From contig NW_026570294.1 in NCBI RefSeq assembly GCF_019649055.1, forward strand, positions 1-64,000: a DNA stretch of 64,000 bases, written 5' to 3'. Made by a program: the position numbers and the translations under genes. This document shows, piece by piece, positions 1 through 10,141 of the stretch. Under the pieces are notes generated by a model. It was not told the origin of the DNA, did no database searches, and saw nothing but the letters and a program-made list of their open reading frames with translations. Numbering within the stretch: the first letter of the stretch is position 1; each line of letters starts with the position of its first letter. This stretch comes from Paramacrobiotus metropolitanus (Eukaryota > Tardigrada > Eutardigrada > Parachela > Macrobiotidae).

Positions 1-921
1 AAATACGAGGAGCAACGCCTCGTAAAACCGGGAACATCGGTGACGACCACACAGGCCGTCATCGACGAGAAAACGAGACTCGCCCGGCTGGAGGATTTAA
101 GAGGGATGCGTAACGATGCGCTTGAAACCATAGCTCGTTTACAACAGCGACTGGCCGACCTCCTACCCACAGATTAATTTTACTCACAACGGATGAGGGA
201 TCTCTCGAACGAAATCCAGGAATGGAACGAATACGTCCAGGAAAGGGAAAACGAGATCCATGCAGCGGAAACATCGGCAGCTCAACCAACGGTTACTCCG
301 CAAGGAAATACGTCGACAACGACCACACAGGTCGGTATGTCGACTTCTCTCCCACCTGGCGCATCTCAGCCGACCTCAGTAGGCCCACAGACGACCATCC
401 GAGCACCGTCGGTGGAGATCGGACAACTCCGACTGCAACTGAAGACGGCCCGTGAACAAGCGGCCCACTACGCTTCGGAAGCAACGAAACTCCCACCTTC
501 GACCTACGACTATGCCTATGAAGTACGGCAACGGGAGGAACAAGCACGAAGATGGACCGCTTCAGCAACCGACCTGGAACGCCAGATTCGAGTCTTGGAA
601 GCCGCACATTCTCAACCGGGAACGTCGGTGACGACCACACAGGCTGTCATCGACGAAGAAATGCGACTTGCCCGGCTGGAAAACACCAAGGGCATGCGTG
701 ACGATACGTACGACGCAATACGCAGACACCAGCAAATATTGGCCCAACTCGTACCGGGACATCCGGACTACCAATATACGGTGGAGACGATACGTCGGTT
801 AACTGCTACGCTATGTCTAAGGGTAACGAGATCCGAGCGACAGAAATGGAAGCGACCCAACCAGTGGCCGCCCCCAACGTCGAAATGGACTCGAACCAAC
901 AGGTTCCGCAGGAAGTCCTAG
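1..921 (+). pseudogene. Start of repeat-rich coil-forming reading frame (partial, broken)
   Basis: The frame is already open at base 1 and runs to 921 with one in-frame TAA at about 175-177, so the true start lies outside the window. It encodes hydrophilic, helix-prone segments separated by Thr-rich linkers. A segment reading PGTSVTTTQAVIDE followed by RLARLE occurs twice, around 34-110 and 616-690, showing an internal repeat of about 585 bp. No known family was recognised. The frame hands over to another frame near 813-860, where coding character continues, so a frameshift is likely. It appears to be the first part of one long damaged gene reaching 8202. Alternatives are a multi-exon gene or several genes. 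Confidence in coding origin is moderate; function is unknown. Confidence 0.5.
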
Positions 922-1328
922 GTGGCCTACCTCTTACAACGCAAGAGGTGGCACACCTTCGTCGAGTAGCTGACATAATGGCTACTCAGATCCAGGCGCG
1001 GTTAGACGACACACCACGCGGAACTGTCGAATCTCGTACACTCGAGACAGACCAAATGGAACTTAACGCCATTATCGGACGTCTACCACGGTCCCCCCCG
1101 GAAATACCGACGGAACAGCTACCGTTGCGGACCTTACGGCGGGAACTCGATAAACTCCGACAGTTGATGGACAGACATCCCCAGTTCGTTCAGAACTTGG
1201 AAGCAGCCGAACGACGGTCAGCCAATGTGAAACCACCCTCACAGATACATGTGTCGGCCGCCGTCGTTGAAGGAAACCTCCAACTGGACAGATGGACGGG
1301 AGACACGTCAACAGAGACACAGCGCTAG
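813..1328 (+). pseudogene. Continuation of repeat-rich frame, second reading frame
   Basis: This frame overlaps the end of the preceding one and carries on the same protein style: polar, Arg/Glu/Gln-rich, helix-prone, with MATQIQARL and LRTLRRELDKL stretches typical of coiled coils. It stops at 1328, while the next frame opens at 1292 with matching character (INSIKRSIRILG, HVETIRQLIQ). The simplest reading is two frameshifts in one ancestral frame. No domain was recognised. Confidence 0.45.
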
Positions 1329-4003
1329 CAATTGCGGGACGCATCAACAGTATTAAGCGAAGCATCCGCATTTTAGGAATATTAACTGCAAGAGGTGAAC
1401 CGACCACCGACGACGCGGCTCAACGGATAATCAACCACGTCGAAACAATTCGACAGTTGATCCAAAGTGACCCACCTGGTAACGAACAACAAGTTTCGTC
1501 CTACCACGTCATGGCACTCCGAGCCAGGGAAGACCCCCGGGCAGCAGAAGTCTGGAAAACAATCCTAGACGGAAAGCGGACACTCATGGGAATCTATGAG
1601 GACGTCACCGAGACGACGGTTTTCGAAGCCTTACCGAAGATTAACACTCTGGTAACGGACATAAAGTTAGCAAAGGGCTTCGTAAGGAACGGCATGCCTT
1701 CGACAGAACGAGATAGAAGCCGGCTCGAGGCCATCATGGGCCACATGAAACAATTCATCCTTGCGGAGAAACGTCCGACCTCGGAAATGGAAGAACAGAC
1801 TTCCAGTACATCGACGACGACCACACAGGCCGTCACGGTGAATACGTCGGCTAACACCACAGCCGACCCGGAACGACTCCGAAGACTCAAATCTCTCAAA
1901 CGAAGACGGAATGGAATAATTAACCAGTCCAATAAGATACGAGAACGGATGAGGATCCTCCCAACAAGTGGAGCGAACGACCCTCAGAAGTTCCAAGCTT
2001 TGCTGAATCAGTACAAACAATTGTACGACCAGCATAACGAAGTAGACACTTTGATCCGAAAAGAGGAACAGGCAATCCAGGCCATGACTGTCTCACCGCA
2101 GCCGACGACCACACAGGTCGTAACAACAGCGGCTGAAGAAGGCATCAGGACATTCATTAACGCCAAAGTTGCACTCCGAGAAGCGGAGGAAATTTCGAAG
2201 CGGATCCGTGAACGCTCGGCAAAGGGCCTCGAACCGAACGCCCGTGAGAAACTCTCCGAACTCTCAGTCCACATGAGAATCGTTGGACCGGCGACGACGG
2301 AAAAACACAGGCGCCTGATACAACCCGGCGTCGACCTGCTGGTTAACTCCAACAGAGAACAACGGAGTCCCTTAACGGCGGAACCGACGACGAGTTCTAC
2401 CCTATACTCACCGGTGTCCCTACCACCGCCGGCCGTGTCACCAACGACACAGATGAAAAAGGACCGTCGACACAAGATGGGAACTATGATCTCCGACGGA
2501 CGGGAACTACTGAACGACCTCCAGTGGAAATACATCGACATAACGCCAGTCGATGTGGTTAGCGTCAAACAGGCTCGGCAGAAGATGGATAATTTGACAG
2601 CCTACATAAAGAAAGCCGAACACCTTATCAACAAAGATAAGCCGACCGAAGCCGACGAACAGCAATTCAGGTCGACCATCGAGAGGATCACGGAAATCCT
2701 CGACGCCGAACCGAAGTACACGCGAATTGCGACGCCACCACCACCTCGAAGACCGACACCGACCACAACAGCGGTGATGACCCTGGTACACTCAACACCG
2801 ATGTCGAACTTACTCGGTAACCTCGAAGTGATTTACCAGGCCGAAATCTTCAATCACCGACTTAGTGGAAACTTGTCCGAACATGAGGCATGCCGACTGG
2901 CGCGTATCGACCGAGCCTTACGGAACGACCTGGATTGGGCCTATACACTAGGCTCATGGGGAATTCCAGACGCTGGTCCGAACCAAGACCGACTTGCCGA
3001 AGCTCTTCAGTCGATAGTCGACTACATTCGACAATACTTGGCGGCGCCAACAGAAGCACCGACCAAGCCGGTAACGCCACAAGACGCGGAACCGACCCCA
3101 TTTAACTCACCCGGACCGGATGTTGAGCTTCCATTCGTAGAAGCTACGGCCGACCAACAAGAAGTCGACCTCGAAGCAGTAGAAGAACAATACCGACAAG
3201 CGGTAGAAGTTATGGAGACACTCGCCAAACAACTTCGCGAGCTGGACCCTAAAAAGGCCTTTGAGAATCAGATGAAAACAGCGCTGGAACAACACCACAG
3301 CATCTGTTCTCGACGGGTAGAAGACTTGTGGAAGATATTGGAAGCGAACCCACAAAGGGTTCAGCCCAAACCCACACAACCACCCGAACCGACTCTGCAA
3401 CAACGCAGAGCAAAGTTAGAAAGTGACATCGCGCGGGCCGAACAGATCACCTCCGACCTGATGAAACAGATCGGCCGGATGGATGACACAGACCCGACGA
3501 TCGCGAACATCAAGCAGGCAATGGAAGATCAACTTAGGATCTCCCGAATGCACCTCCGCGACCTGGATGCAGAACTCGCCATACTTCGACAACAAACGTC
3601 CCAGACGACGGCGACGACGCCAACGGCCAAACCAAGTCAGCCGACGTCAACAGCCGCGCCGGCCCAGCCGACACCAACAGTTGTGCTGACTCAAGCGAAA
3701 CCGGCCTCACCGAAACCAATGGGCATCAGCGACCGACCTATGTCTCCGGCTACAGAGGCACGGATCATGGCAGGAATTCCGGACATAGGAAGCTTGCCGG
3801 TCAACGCGCCGTCATTGACGATCATACTGATGAACCAGGTCGAGCAACTCATCACAAAGATGAGAGCTCGCCAAAACGTTTGCGAATCCGGTAGCCAACT
3901 GGCTCACGACTTAGATCGCGATATTCTGGCTTGGGGAAGCAACGCTAAATCCTTGCGTCAAATGTACCACGCGGATGTTCCGAAGTCGGCCACCATTAGA
4001 TGA
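1292..4003 (+). CDS. Large repetitive coiled-coil-like protein, 903 codons, unknown family
   Basis: This is the longest uninterrupted frame in the left flank. The product alternates helix-prone blocks of about 60-90 residues with Pro/Thr-rich linkers that repeatedly contain TTTTQ or TTTQV (around nt 1810 and 2105), so it is a modular repeat protein. No catalytic motif, signal peptide or membrane segment is visible. The first codon is not a convincing start because the frame continues the upstream one. The same frame stays readable past the TGA at 4001-4003, so the stop may be a mutation. Candidate roles such as structural or tegument-like protein are guesses; the family is unrecognised. One small hairpin (GAACCC-ACAAA-GGGTTC) lies inside it at 3346-3362. 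Confidence 0.55.
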   Translation: MDGRHVNRDTALAIAGRINSIKRSIRILGILTARGEPTTDDAAQRIINHVETIRQLIQSDPPGNEQQVSSYHVMALRAREDPRAAEVWKTILDGKRTLMGIYEDVTETTVFEALPKINTLVTDIKLAKGFVRNGMPSTERDRSRLEAIMGHMKQFILAEKRPTSEMEEQTSSTSTTTTQAVTVNTSANTTADPERLRRLKSLKRRRNGIINQSNKIRERMRILPTSGANDPQKFQALLNQYKQLYDQHNEVDTLIRKEEQAIQAMTVSPQPTTTQVVTTAAEEGIRTFINAKVALREAEEISKRIRERSAKGLEPNAREKLSELSVHMRIVGPATTEKHRRLIQPGVDLLVNSNREQRSPLTAEPTTSSTLYSPVSLPPPAVSPTTQMKKDRRHKMGTMISDGRELLNDLQWKYIDITPVDVVSVKQARQKMDNLTAYIKKAEHLINKDKPTEADEQQFRSTIERITEILDAEPKYTRIATPPPPRRPTPTTTAVMTLVHSTPMSNLLGNLEVIYQAEIFNHRLSGNLSEHEACRLARIDRALRNDLDWAYTLGSWGIPDAGPNQDRLAEALQSIVDYIRQYLAAPTEAPTKPVTPQDAEPTPFNSPGPDVELPFVEATADQQEVDLEAVEEQYRQAVEVMETLAKQLRELDPKKAFENQMKTALEQHHSICSRRVEDLWKILEANPQRVQPKPTQPPEPTLQQRRAKLESDIARAEQITSDLMKQIGRMDDTDPTIANIKQAMEDQLRISRMHLRDLDAELAILRQQTSQTTATTPTAKPSQPTSTAAPAQPTPTVVLTQAKPASPKPMGISDRPMSPATEARIMAGIPDIGSLPVNAPSLTIILMNQVEQLITKMRARQNVCESGSQLAHDLDRDILAWGSNAKSLRQMYHADVPKSATIR

Positions 4004-4789
4004 CACATCCAGTCGATCACATCTTGGCTGGAAACGCAGGTCACAAACTATGAGGACGACAAAGAGAGGTTTGCGACGACTAGCCAGGCACCACAAAGGG
4101 CCACGGCTACTAGTCGAACGTCACGGATCAGAGAAGTCCAGTCGACACGAAACCCGACGGCTGACTTCGTCTGACCTCCACCTCCTCCGGCACAACAACA
4201 GGCCGACCTTGACCAAGCCACGTTAGAACGGATAAACGGAATCCTGAAGTCGGCCGACGAAGTCATAGCTGAACTTCGACGAATAATGGATGTAACTGAC
4301 CAACAGAGTCCCCGCTATCAGCAGATCGACATAAACCTAGGCCACTTGGAAAACAACGCCAAGGAGGTCCGGTTCACTCTTCGACCGACAACAGTACAGT
4401 CGGCAAAGAACCGTAAAAGGCTGCAGATTTTAACGGTTGAAATCGAGTCGTTCGTGGAAGACTTCCACAGAAGGAAGGAAGCCGAATAACAACGACGTAA
4501 GGCGAAACATCCGCCATCGGCGAAGAAAGCAAAGGTGCAACAGTCACCAAGGAAGTCGACTAACTTGGCGGAAACGACTCCACCAGTCGACCAGGATGAT
4601 CGTTTGGACAATGCACCAGTACCACCGCCGGTAGACGAAGCCGACGCGATGGACACATCGGAACCGGACGACGGCCAACCGAAGCCACTTGTCCGACCAG
4701 CAACTTTACCCGGACTCTCTCAGAAAGAGCCTCAGTCTGGCGAACGAACACCAGACGGCCGGATAATCCTTCAACCAGGGGATTAGGAT
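4004..4789 (+). pseudogene. Same frame continued, with three in-frame stops
   Basis: The frame of the 903-codon ORF continues with similar composition through TGA (about 4171), TAA (4487-4489) and TAG (4784-4786). Between the stops it reads coil-like sequence (ERINGILKSADEVIAELRR) and Ser/Pro/Asp-rich sequence. All three stop types occur, which argues for decay rather than stop-codon reassignment. Near 4785 coding character moves to another frame. Confidence 0.4.
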
Positions 4790-5598
4790 CACCAAAATTC
4801 GTAAGGAAGCCGAAGACCAGTGAAAACATCGAAGAGCGCAGTCCACGACGACGCCTCTTTTCACCCGCACCGGTTAGATCGAAGGAACAACTTCTTGAAC
4901 TGGTGAAGTCGGCTCCTACATTACCACCAACCGAAGAAAAAGAAAGCCGACCACAAAGGTCGACTCCTTCGGATACGGAACTTTTTACTCCCAGCGTCCA
5001 CAAGAAGCTGGAGAGGAAAGTCAAATCTCTGGAGCTGCAACGGATATTCTACGAAGCCCAACTGAAGGGAGGGATCTGGAAGCAGAACATGTCTGAAGAC
5101 GACCAGACACAGCTCGCCCAACGGATTTACGCCACCATCCAGGAAAGGGACACAGCCTTACGACGGCTGATGATACTGAGGTGCGGAAAGCAGGAGTTGC
5201 GACAACTCCCGCTTGACTCGGCCATAATCAAGCCGGTCTAACTGCTCCGCCATCCTCGCATCAACCCGGCTGCCTACACCCTGGAGGTACCACCTCAACC
5301 TGGGCAGGACGTGAGCGACAAAATTCCGATGCCAATGTCGGATAGCAGCGACGAAACCGACCAGGGATACCAGAAAGGTTCGCGGATTGAAGACGATCCG
5401 ACCTACGACGACGACCTAACATGGCAGGATGCGTTGCTACGAGACGCACGCAGAATCTCAGGTCGGTCGTCGGAATCGAAACCGGAAACGTCGACTCCAC
5501 AAAAAAGCAGATCGCCGGCAAAACAGATTTCGCCGAACCGGGCGGTATCCCAACCAGTACGGATGCCGAGTGAACCACGCGACGGAATAACCACGTAG
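4787..5598 (+). pseudogene. Lys/Pro-rich frame with in-frame stops
   Basis: Coding character resumes in frame 1 near 4788 (LGSPKFVRKPKTSENIEER) and continues through a TAA at 5239-5241 and a TAG at 5596-5598. Residues encoded at about 4990-5200 form an amphipathic helical stretch (HKKLERKVKSLELQRIFYEAQ). The rest is low-complexity and acidic. No recognised domain. It lies in the same frame as the next two entries, so 4788-8202 may be one ancestral frame. Confidence 0.4.
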
Positions 5599-6885
5599 GC
5601 CAACAAAGAGGCCAAGAAGGAAGTGGCCAAACAGCCCGCCAAATTGAAAACCGAAAACGAAACCTTTGAAGTCGGACACCAAGGAGTCGACCAAACAGAA
5701 GTCGGATCCTTCGGCAAAGACGCCGAAACCAAACGACAAAGGTCGTCCGACGATCTGGATGTCTCCGACGCCCGCCCACAAAGGACCGAGTGGAAGGAGA
5801 AAGCCAGCGACAAACATGACAACGAAGCCGCCGAACGACGATTTCAAGAGCTAATGAAACAGGCCGGCACAAAGCCGACCAAAGCTACCGCTGAACGACC
5901 ACAGAAGTCGTCCAAGCCAGAAGAGTCGTCGGAACCTCAGCCTTCGACATCAAAGCAACAATCCGATAAAGAGTCCGACCAAATTTCGGACATCGAAGCG
6001 AAGGACTCCATCTCCGACCATGGAGACAACGACCCATATGAGGAATTTAAGGGGAATTTGAAGGAAATCTTCAAACATGCTCCGGACACTGACGAATCAC
6101 AGTGGCCGGCCCCCGACGACGTACGCGAACAACTTCTTGACCAACAGGAGGAAGATCCGACGATAGTAATCCGCACTGCCCGGATACACGTTGAAGTGGT
6201 TCGCAGCATCAAAAACGCCAAAGACAATGGCACGGACATTTACCAGTCCTTGGTGCGCGACCTCCTGACTAACATTCAAGCCGACGGCCACACATGGCTA
6301 ACACATCAACTTATGATGGCAATTGTGGCGTGGACTCTGGACTTCGGATTAGCGGTAGCCGTCCACCGACAATGGGGACGGATGGCTGAGCTGCTTCCAC
6401 CAGACGTCATTAAGGCGCTCAAGAGCACCTCCGGTAAGAACTCGGACGACATACGGACGAGAATCGTAAGGTGCATTGGATACATCAGGAATCCCCGCGG
6501 TCCGAACTTGGTCCAGATCGCTCGTGTATACAACGTGATGTATATGAACGGCGAAGGGAATATCGACCGCATTATCAACGACATAATTATCCATGAGATA
6601 GCATCGATGGTCGAAGAAAACACTCTTTAGACGACCAACGCGGAACGTGACCTACCTCTTCGGTACACCGTACCAGGATTCATACCGGAACAACAACGGC
6701 GTGAGTTCAAACTCCGGATGTCCTACGTCAACAAAGACAAACCACCGGCGGGTAATGAGATGATTGTCGAAGAATATAGCGAAACGGACGAACAACCGTG
6801 CGGTGCGGCAGCTGACATGCTACACATCGCTAGAGCAGCCGGACAGTCGTCCCAGAAGCGGATCCAAGCTCGACCACGACCTTGA
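5599..6885 (+). pseudogene. Frame with disordered Lys/Glu half and globular half, unknown
   Basis: The first ~130 codons are charged and Ser/Pro-rich (disordered). From about 6030 to 6627 the sequence looks globular, with hydrophobic helices (DIYQSLVRDLLTNI, MMAIVAWTLDFGLAVAVHR, IARVYNVMYM). A single TAG at 6628-6630 interrupts it, after which the same frame stays open to a TGA at 6883-6885 and then continues toward the 7021 frame. The pattern of one long frame with isolated stops suggests recent decay, or a protein-coding unit still partly under constraint. Family not recognised. Confidence 0.45.
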
Positions 6886-7020
6886 GCACCCTTTGAACCG
6901 GCGACATACATCAATACGGCATCGGCCCCAACAGGACGGGCTAGCGCAGCGAAACAGACGCGCAGCGCGAAAGGACGGTTTAAAACGAAGGACACACAGT
7001 CACTTTCACCGACCTCGCCA

Positions 7021-8202
7021 ATGGAAACTTCACCGGCTCCAGAAGAAAAGACTCAACGGAAGAGTCAGCCGAAGACGACTAAGTCTAAGAGGAAGCCGGC
7101 TAAGAAAGACGAGTCGACAACATCCAAAGAAGAAGATGATGACGATGACGACGATTTCCAAACACCTGGAAGCGGATCGGGAAAAGACGACCACAATGAC
7201 AAAAACGGTAAACCACCACCGCCACCGCCTTCGGCGCCCCAACAGCAGGTTGAACCGGAAATATCCGACAAACAGGATAAGTTACTGGCCGACGGTAACA
7301 ATGCCGACGAGGCGATGCAAGAAGATAGTGGCGACGTCTATGTTCCTCATTTTTACGGTCAAAGGATACCGGTAACTCCCGACTCTGAACCGGATCGACT
7401 CCTAACAGAATGGGATGAAGATACCAGGCAGGAATTACCAAACGACATTCCCCCATTGGCTAACGTACGAGTAAAATATACAGGTATGATGCGGGCTCAA
7501 CAGCCGAAACCGTCCGTCTCGAAATACGACCCCAGGTGGATGTACACGTTTGCGGCTCTGAAGGCTCTCGCGACTCGTGGACCGAAGTTCGCGACACCGA
7601 AGATCGCCTTTAAACTCCTTCAACATTGGAAGGTGAACGAAGGCGAGTGGAGACAGCTGAGTTACAACAACGTCAAACGGTACTGCGAACTCGGATACCA
7701 ACGTGGAAAAATCATCCAGACACATACCAGCAACAAGCGGATGTATTATGAATTTCCACCGGACAAACTGGATCCGGCCCCCGACACATACGAAGGATGG
7801 GTACACGCAATCGAAGCGTGTATGGAAATGACCTGGCATCCGGGAGGAATAACGCGCGGTGAATTGCTACATCAACCAACAGCGCGATTCGACTTCGTTC
7901 GGTTGGCAAAGAAACCTCAACTTACCGACCCGAAGTACGTACCGAAGAAAGATCCTCGCAATAAAGGATACGACCTGGCAGACGAACTGGAGTGGGTCCT
8001 AACAAAAGGATTCTTCCAGAAGCGATTCGCCTCGAACACGGACAACATCCGAGGCGGCCAGCGGTTCGTGGCTTGTAATCCGTCGATACACCGACACGGA
8101 CATTTGCCGAAGGAACGACCGGCCACGGAGCAACAGGACGAGTCGACCGACTCTCTCCAAGTGGACCGGCCGGAACCAACCGACCCTCCTACTCGGGAAT
8201 GA
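7021..8202 (+). CDS. Acidic/Lys-rich N-terminus plus globular C-terminus, 393 aa, unknown
   Basis: The frame is in phase with the material upstream of 7021, so the ATG at 7021 may be internal. Residues 1-90 are Lys/Ser-rich and then strongly acidic, with a run of Asp and a Pro run (around nt 7210-7230). Residues about 150-350 are globular, rich in Trp and aromatic residues (WMYTFAALKALATRG, AFKLLQHWKVNEGEW, GWVHAIEACMEMTWHPGG), and could be a nucleic-acid-binding fold, but no family was identified. The stop is TGA at 8200-8202. It is followed within 60 bp by two ACAAA-loop hairpins, and the Maverick insertion begins 160 bp downstream. Confidence 0.55.
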   Translation: METSPAPEEKTQRKSQPKTTKSKRKPAKKDESTTSKEEDDDDDDDFQTPGSGSGKDDHNDKNGKPPPPPPSAPQQQVEPEISDKQDKLLADGNNADEAMQEDSGDVYVPHFYGQRIPVTPDSEPDRLLTEWDEDTRQELPNDIPPLANVRVKYTGMMRAQQPKPSVSKYDPRWMYTFAALKALATRGPKFATPKIAFKLLQHWKVNEGEWRQLSYNNVKRYCELGYQRGKIIQTHTSNKRMYYEFPPDKLDPAPDTYEGWVHAIEACMEMTWHPGGITRGELLHQPTARFDFVRLAKKPQLTDPKYVPKKDPRNKGYDLADELEWVLTKGFFQKRFASNTDNIRGGQRFVACNPSIHRHGHLPKERPATEQQDESTDSLQVDRPEPTDPPTRE

Positions 8203-8356
8203 GGAGCCGCAGAACGCGTCGGAGGAGTTGCAAAACCGACTACCTCTATAAAACACCACAAAGGTGTTATCGACCAACAGAAGTCGACCTACCTCATCGG
8301 CACCACAAAGGCGCCTTGCACCAGCTCGAGAACCGACCTGGCCCGACCGTAGTAAT
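8203..8356. other. Non-coding tail with ACAAA-loop hairpins, left of the Maverick insertion
   Basis: This short non-coding stretch holds two hairpins. One is perfect at 8252-8268 (AACACC-ACAAA-GGTGTT); the other at 8299-8315 pairs 5 of 6 positions around the same ACAAA loop. A weaker TCG-AGAAC-CGA hairpin is near 8330. The same hairpin types recur at 31.1-33.5 kb on the far side of the Maverick, which supports both flanks being one interrupted unit. Confidence 0.6.
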
Positions 8357-8362
8357 CATAGG
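8357..8362. repeat. Left 6-bp target-site duplication (CATAGG)
   Basis: CATAGG directly precedes the element terminus and the identical hexamer follows the right terminus at 28581-28586. A 6-bp duplication is what retroviral-type integrases of Polintons/Mavericks are known to leave. Confidence 0.85.
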
Positions 8363-8550
8363 AGAAGAGAAGTAGTAACACTAGAGCGCCCAAATTCTGG
8401 GTGTACAATAGCGTATTGGTCAACTTGAACCAAGTACCGCCCCCTATATTCTACGGTGTACAAATAGCGTATTATTGTCTGTACACAGTACTGTATATAC
8501 AAATAGCGTACAAATCAGTTTTGTCGATGGTGTGTACGAATAGCGTACAG
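8363..8550 (+). repeat. Left terminal inverted repeat
   Basis: 188 bp align with the reverse complement of 28391-28580, including shared blocks around 8366-8443 and 8515-8550, with scattered differences. It contains three to four copies of a GTACAAATAGCGTA-like iteron. Confidence 0.85.
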
Positions 8551-8730
8551 ATCGGTTTAACCTGTATGCCGCCTATAATCTACTGTGTATGGTAGCGTAC
8601 AGACATACTGTATTGTATACGAATAGCGTACAGAGCATGTACCCTATGCTACCTGTACTGTGTACAACAGCGGATTGGTCGGTTGGATCTGTGTACCGCC
8701 CATAGTGCGACGCGTACAACAGCGTATTGA
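8402..8730 (+). repeat. Subterminal iteron array, left end
   Basis: A motif of the form GTAC(A/G)AATAGCGTA, with variants ACAGCGTATTG, recurs at about 8402, 8458, 8500, 8535, 8590, 8618, 8663 and 8711, spaced roughly 40-55 bp. It extends beyond the part shared with the right end. Regularly spaced subterminal motifs commonly bind transposition or replication proteins; that role is inferred here. Confidence 0.7.
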
Positions 8731-8960
8731 CCGACATCATATTACGATGCCACTGTAAACCAGGTGTATTGCACTGCAGCGACTTGTGATCAAGCGCACA
8801 AGTTAAACTTTTCCAAGCAAGTCATCATTCTTAGCTTTCACTTCTGGAAGTCACCATTTAAGGAATTATTTCTGCAGCATTAGAACTGGATTAACGTGTG
8901 TGATTGTGTGTTATCATCATGAAAGTGGTTTTGCTTGAAACTGCAAATATCGTTCGTATG

Positions 8961-8967
8961 TATAAAG
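8961..8967 (+). promoter_or_regulatory. TATA box candidate for the first gene
   Basis: TATAAAG lies about 180 bp upstream of a strong splice donor (GGTAAGTA at 9139-9146), giving a plausible promoter and non-coding first exon for the gene at 10142. Confidence 0.4.
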
Positions 8968-9239
8968 CGCTGTTATCGGGGTATTTTTAATGTTGATGCC
9001 CGAGTTTTGTTATTTTTGCACCCGGATCTGTACTGATTTTGGAATATTTCTCATCTTATACTGATTGACTGGCACGAAACAGCACGTGTTAGTGCTGGTG
9101 GAGTGGAGAAGTGTCCGCATTCAGGAGGGATCCCATACGGTAAGTAAATGTGCACGTGTTAAGTACTTTTTTCCGCACTTTCTCATAGTTTTCATCCCTG
9201 CATAAATTTTGTTACACAAATTTATACCTTCTTGGCACC

Positions 9240-9870
9240 GTTCAAATTCTTTCTTAAGATTCCCTCTGTCTAACTGCTGTCTCTCCTTCAACTTTGACGC
9301 GACATTCTCAAGATTCTTCTTATTGTCTTAACATCGTGCTTGGCGCCACACCAAGGGCATTCTGTTTGTGTGTCTTCACTTTTCCACATGATTCACATGA
9401 CATTCTAAGGATTTTAACTGTCTAATTGCTGCATATCTCAAACTGTTGATGCGATATTCTCAAGATTCTTGTGGTCTTACGAAGTGTATGGCGCCGCACC
9501 AGGTGCATTATCACTTTCGCTTCTTTACTTTCCCAAGTGATTCATATGACAATCTCAACATTCCAGCTGTCTAATTACTGTCTGTCCTGCAACTCTGGCG
9601 CGACGCTCTCAAGTTTCCTTCATTCTTGACGCGACATTCACGAGTTTCTTTTTGTCTTACCGTTGTGTATGGCGCCATAACAGGTGCATTCTCACAATCT
9701 TCCCACATGCTTCACGTGACATTCTCAAGATTCGATCTGTCAAATTACTGGTTACCATTCAACTTGACGCGTGCTTGCTTCTCAAATTTCCTCAAATTTT
9801 TCTGGGTATTTCTCAAGCCACTTTTCGCATTTGACAAGAGATTCTCAACTTTCCTACATGTTTCACGTGA
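9240..9870 (+). repeat. Degenerate ~150-170-bp tandem repeat
   Basis: Blocks such as GCGACATTCTCAAGATTCTT, GTATGGCGCCACACCAGGTGC and CTGTCTAATTACTG recur in the same order from about 9296, 9446, 9628 and partly 9768. The copies are strongly diverged. No coding potential is seen. Confidence 0.55.
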
Positions 9871-9930
9871 CAGACAGATAGATACTGTTGGTGCATACGG
9901 TACAACTTTCTATTCTGAACAGTTTACCAG

Positions 9931-10105
9931 ATGATAACACATGGTTCAACTTCATCGAGTGCATCTTTTTTTTTGCGAAACATGTAACATGCATCGGGTA
10001 AAGCTTCTTAGATGACAACATATGGTTCAACTTCATCGAGTCGAGTGCCACTTGCACAACTTTCTAGATGATAACACATGGTTCAATTTCATCGAGTGCA
10101 ACTTT
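9931..10105 (+). repeat. Three ~35-bp direct repeats before the first gene
   Basis: A unit reading GATGATAACACATGGTTCAA followed by (C/T)TTCATCGAGTGCA occurs near 9932, 10012 and 10065; the first and third copies are followed by T-runs. They lie just upstream of the first coding exon and could be regulatory or simple duplications. Confidence 0.6.
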
Positions 10106-10141
10106 TTTTTTAACCTTGTTTTGTTTTGACCAGTGGCCGCA

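Larger units (their letters stand above)
9140..10133 (+). other. Probable 5'-UTR intron (non-coding)
   Basis: This ~1-kb stretch has no credible gene. It begins with a consensus donor (GTAAGTA at 9140) and ends with a pyrimidine-rich acceptor (TTGTTTTGACCAG to 10133) eight bases before the ATG at 10142. It would be much longer than the 46-63-bp introns elsewhere in the element. Splicing is inferred from consensus only. It contains the two repeat arrays listed next. Confidence 0.4.
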
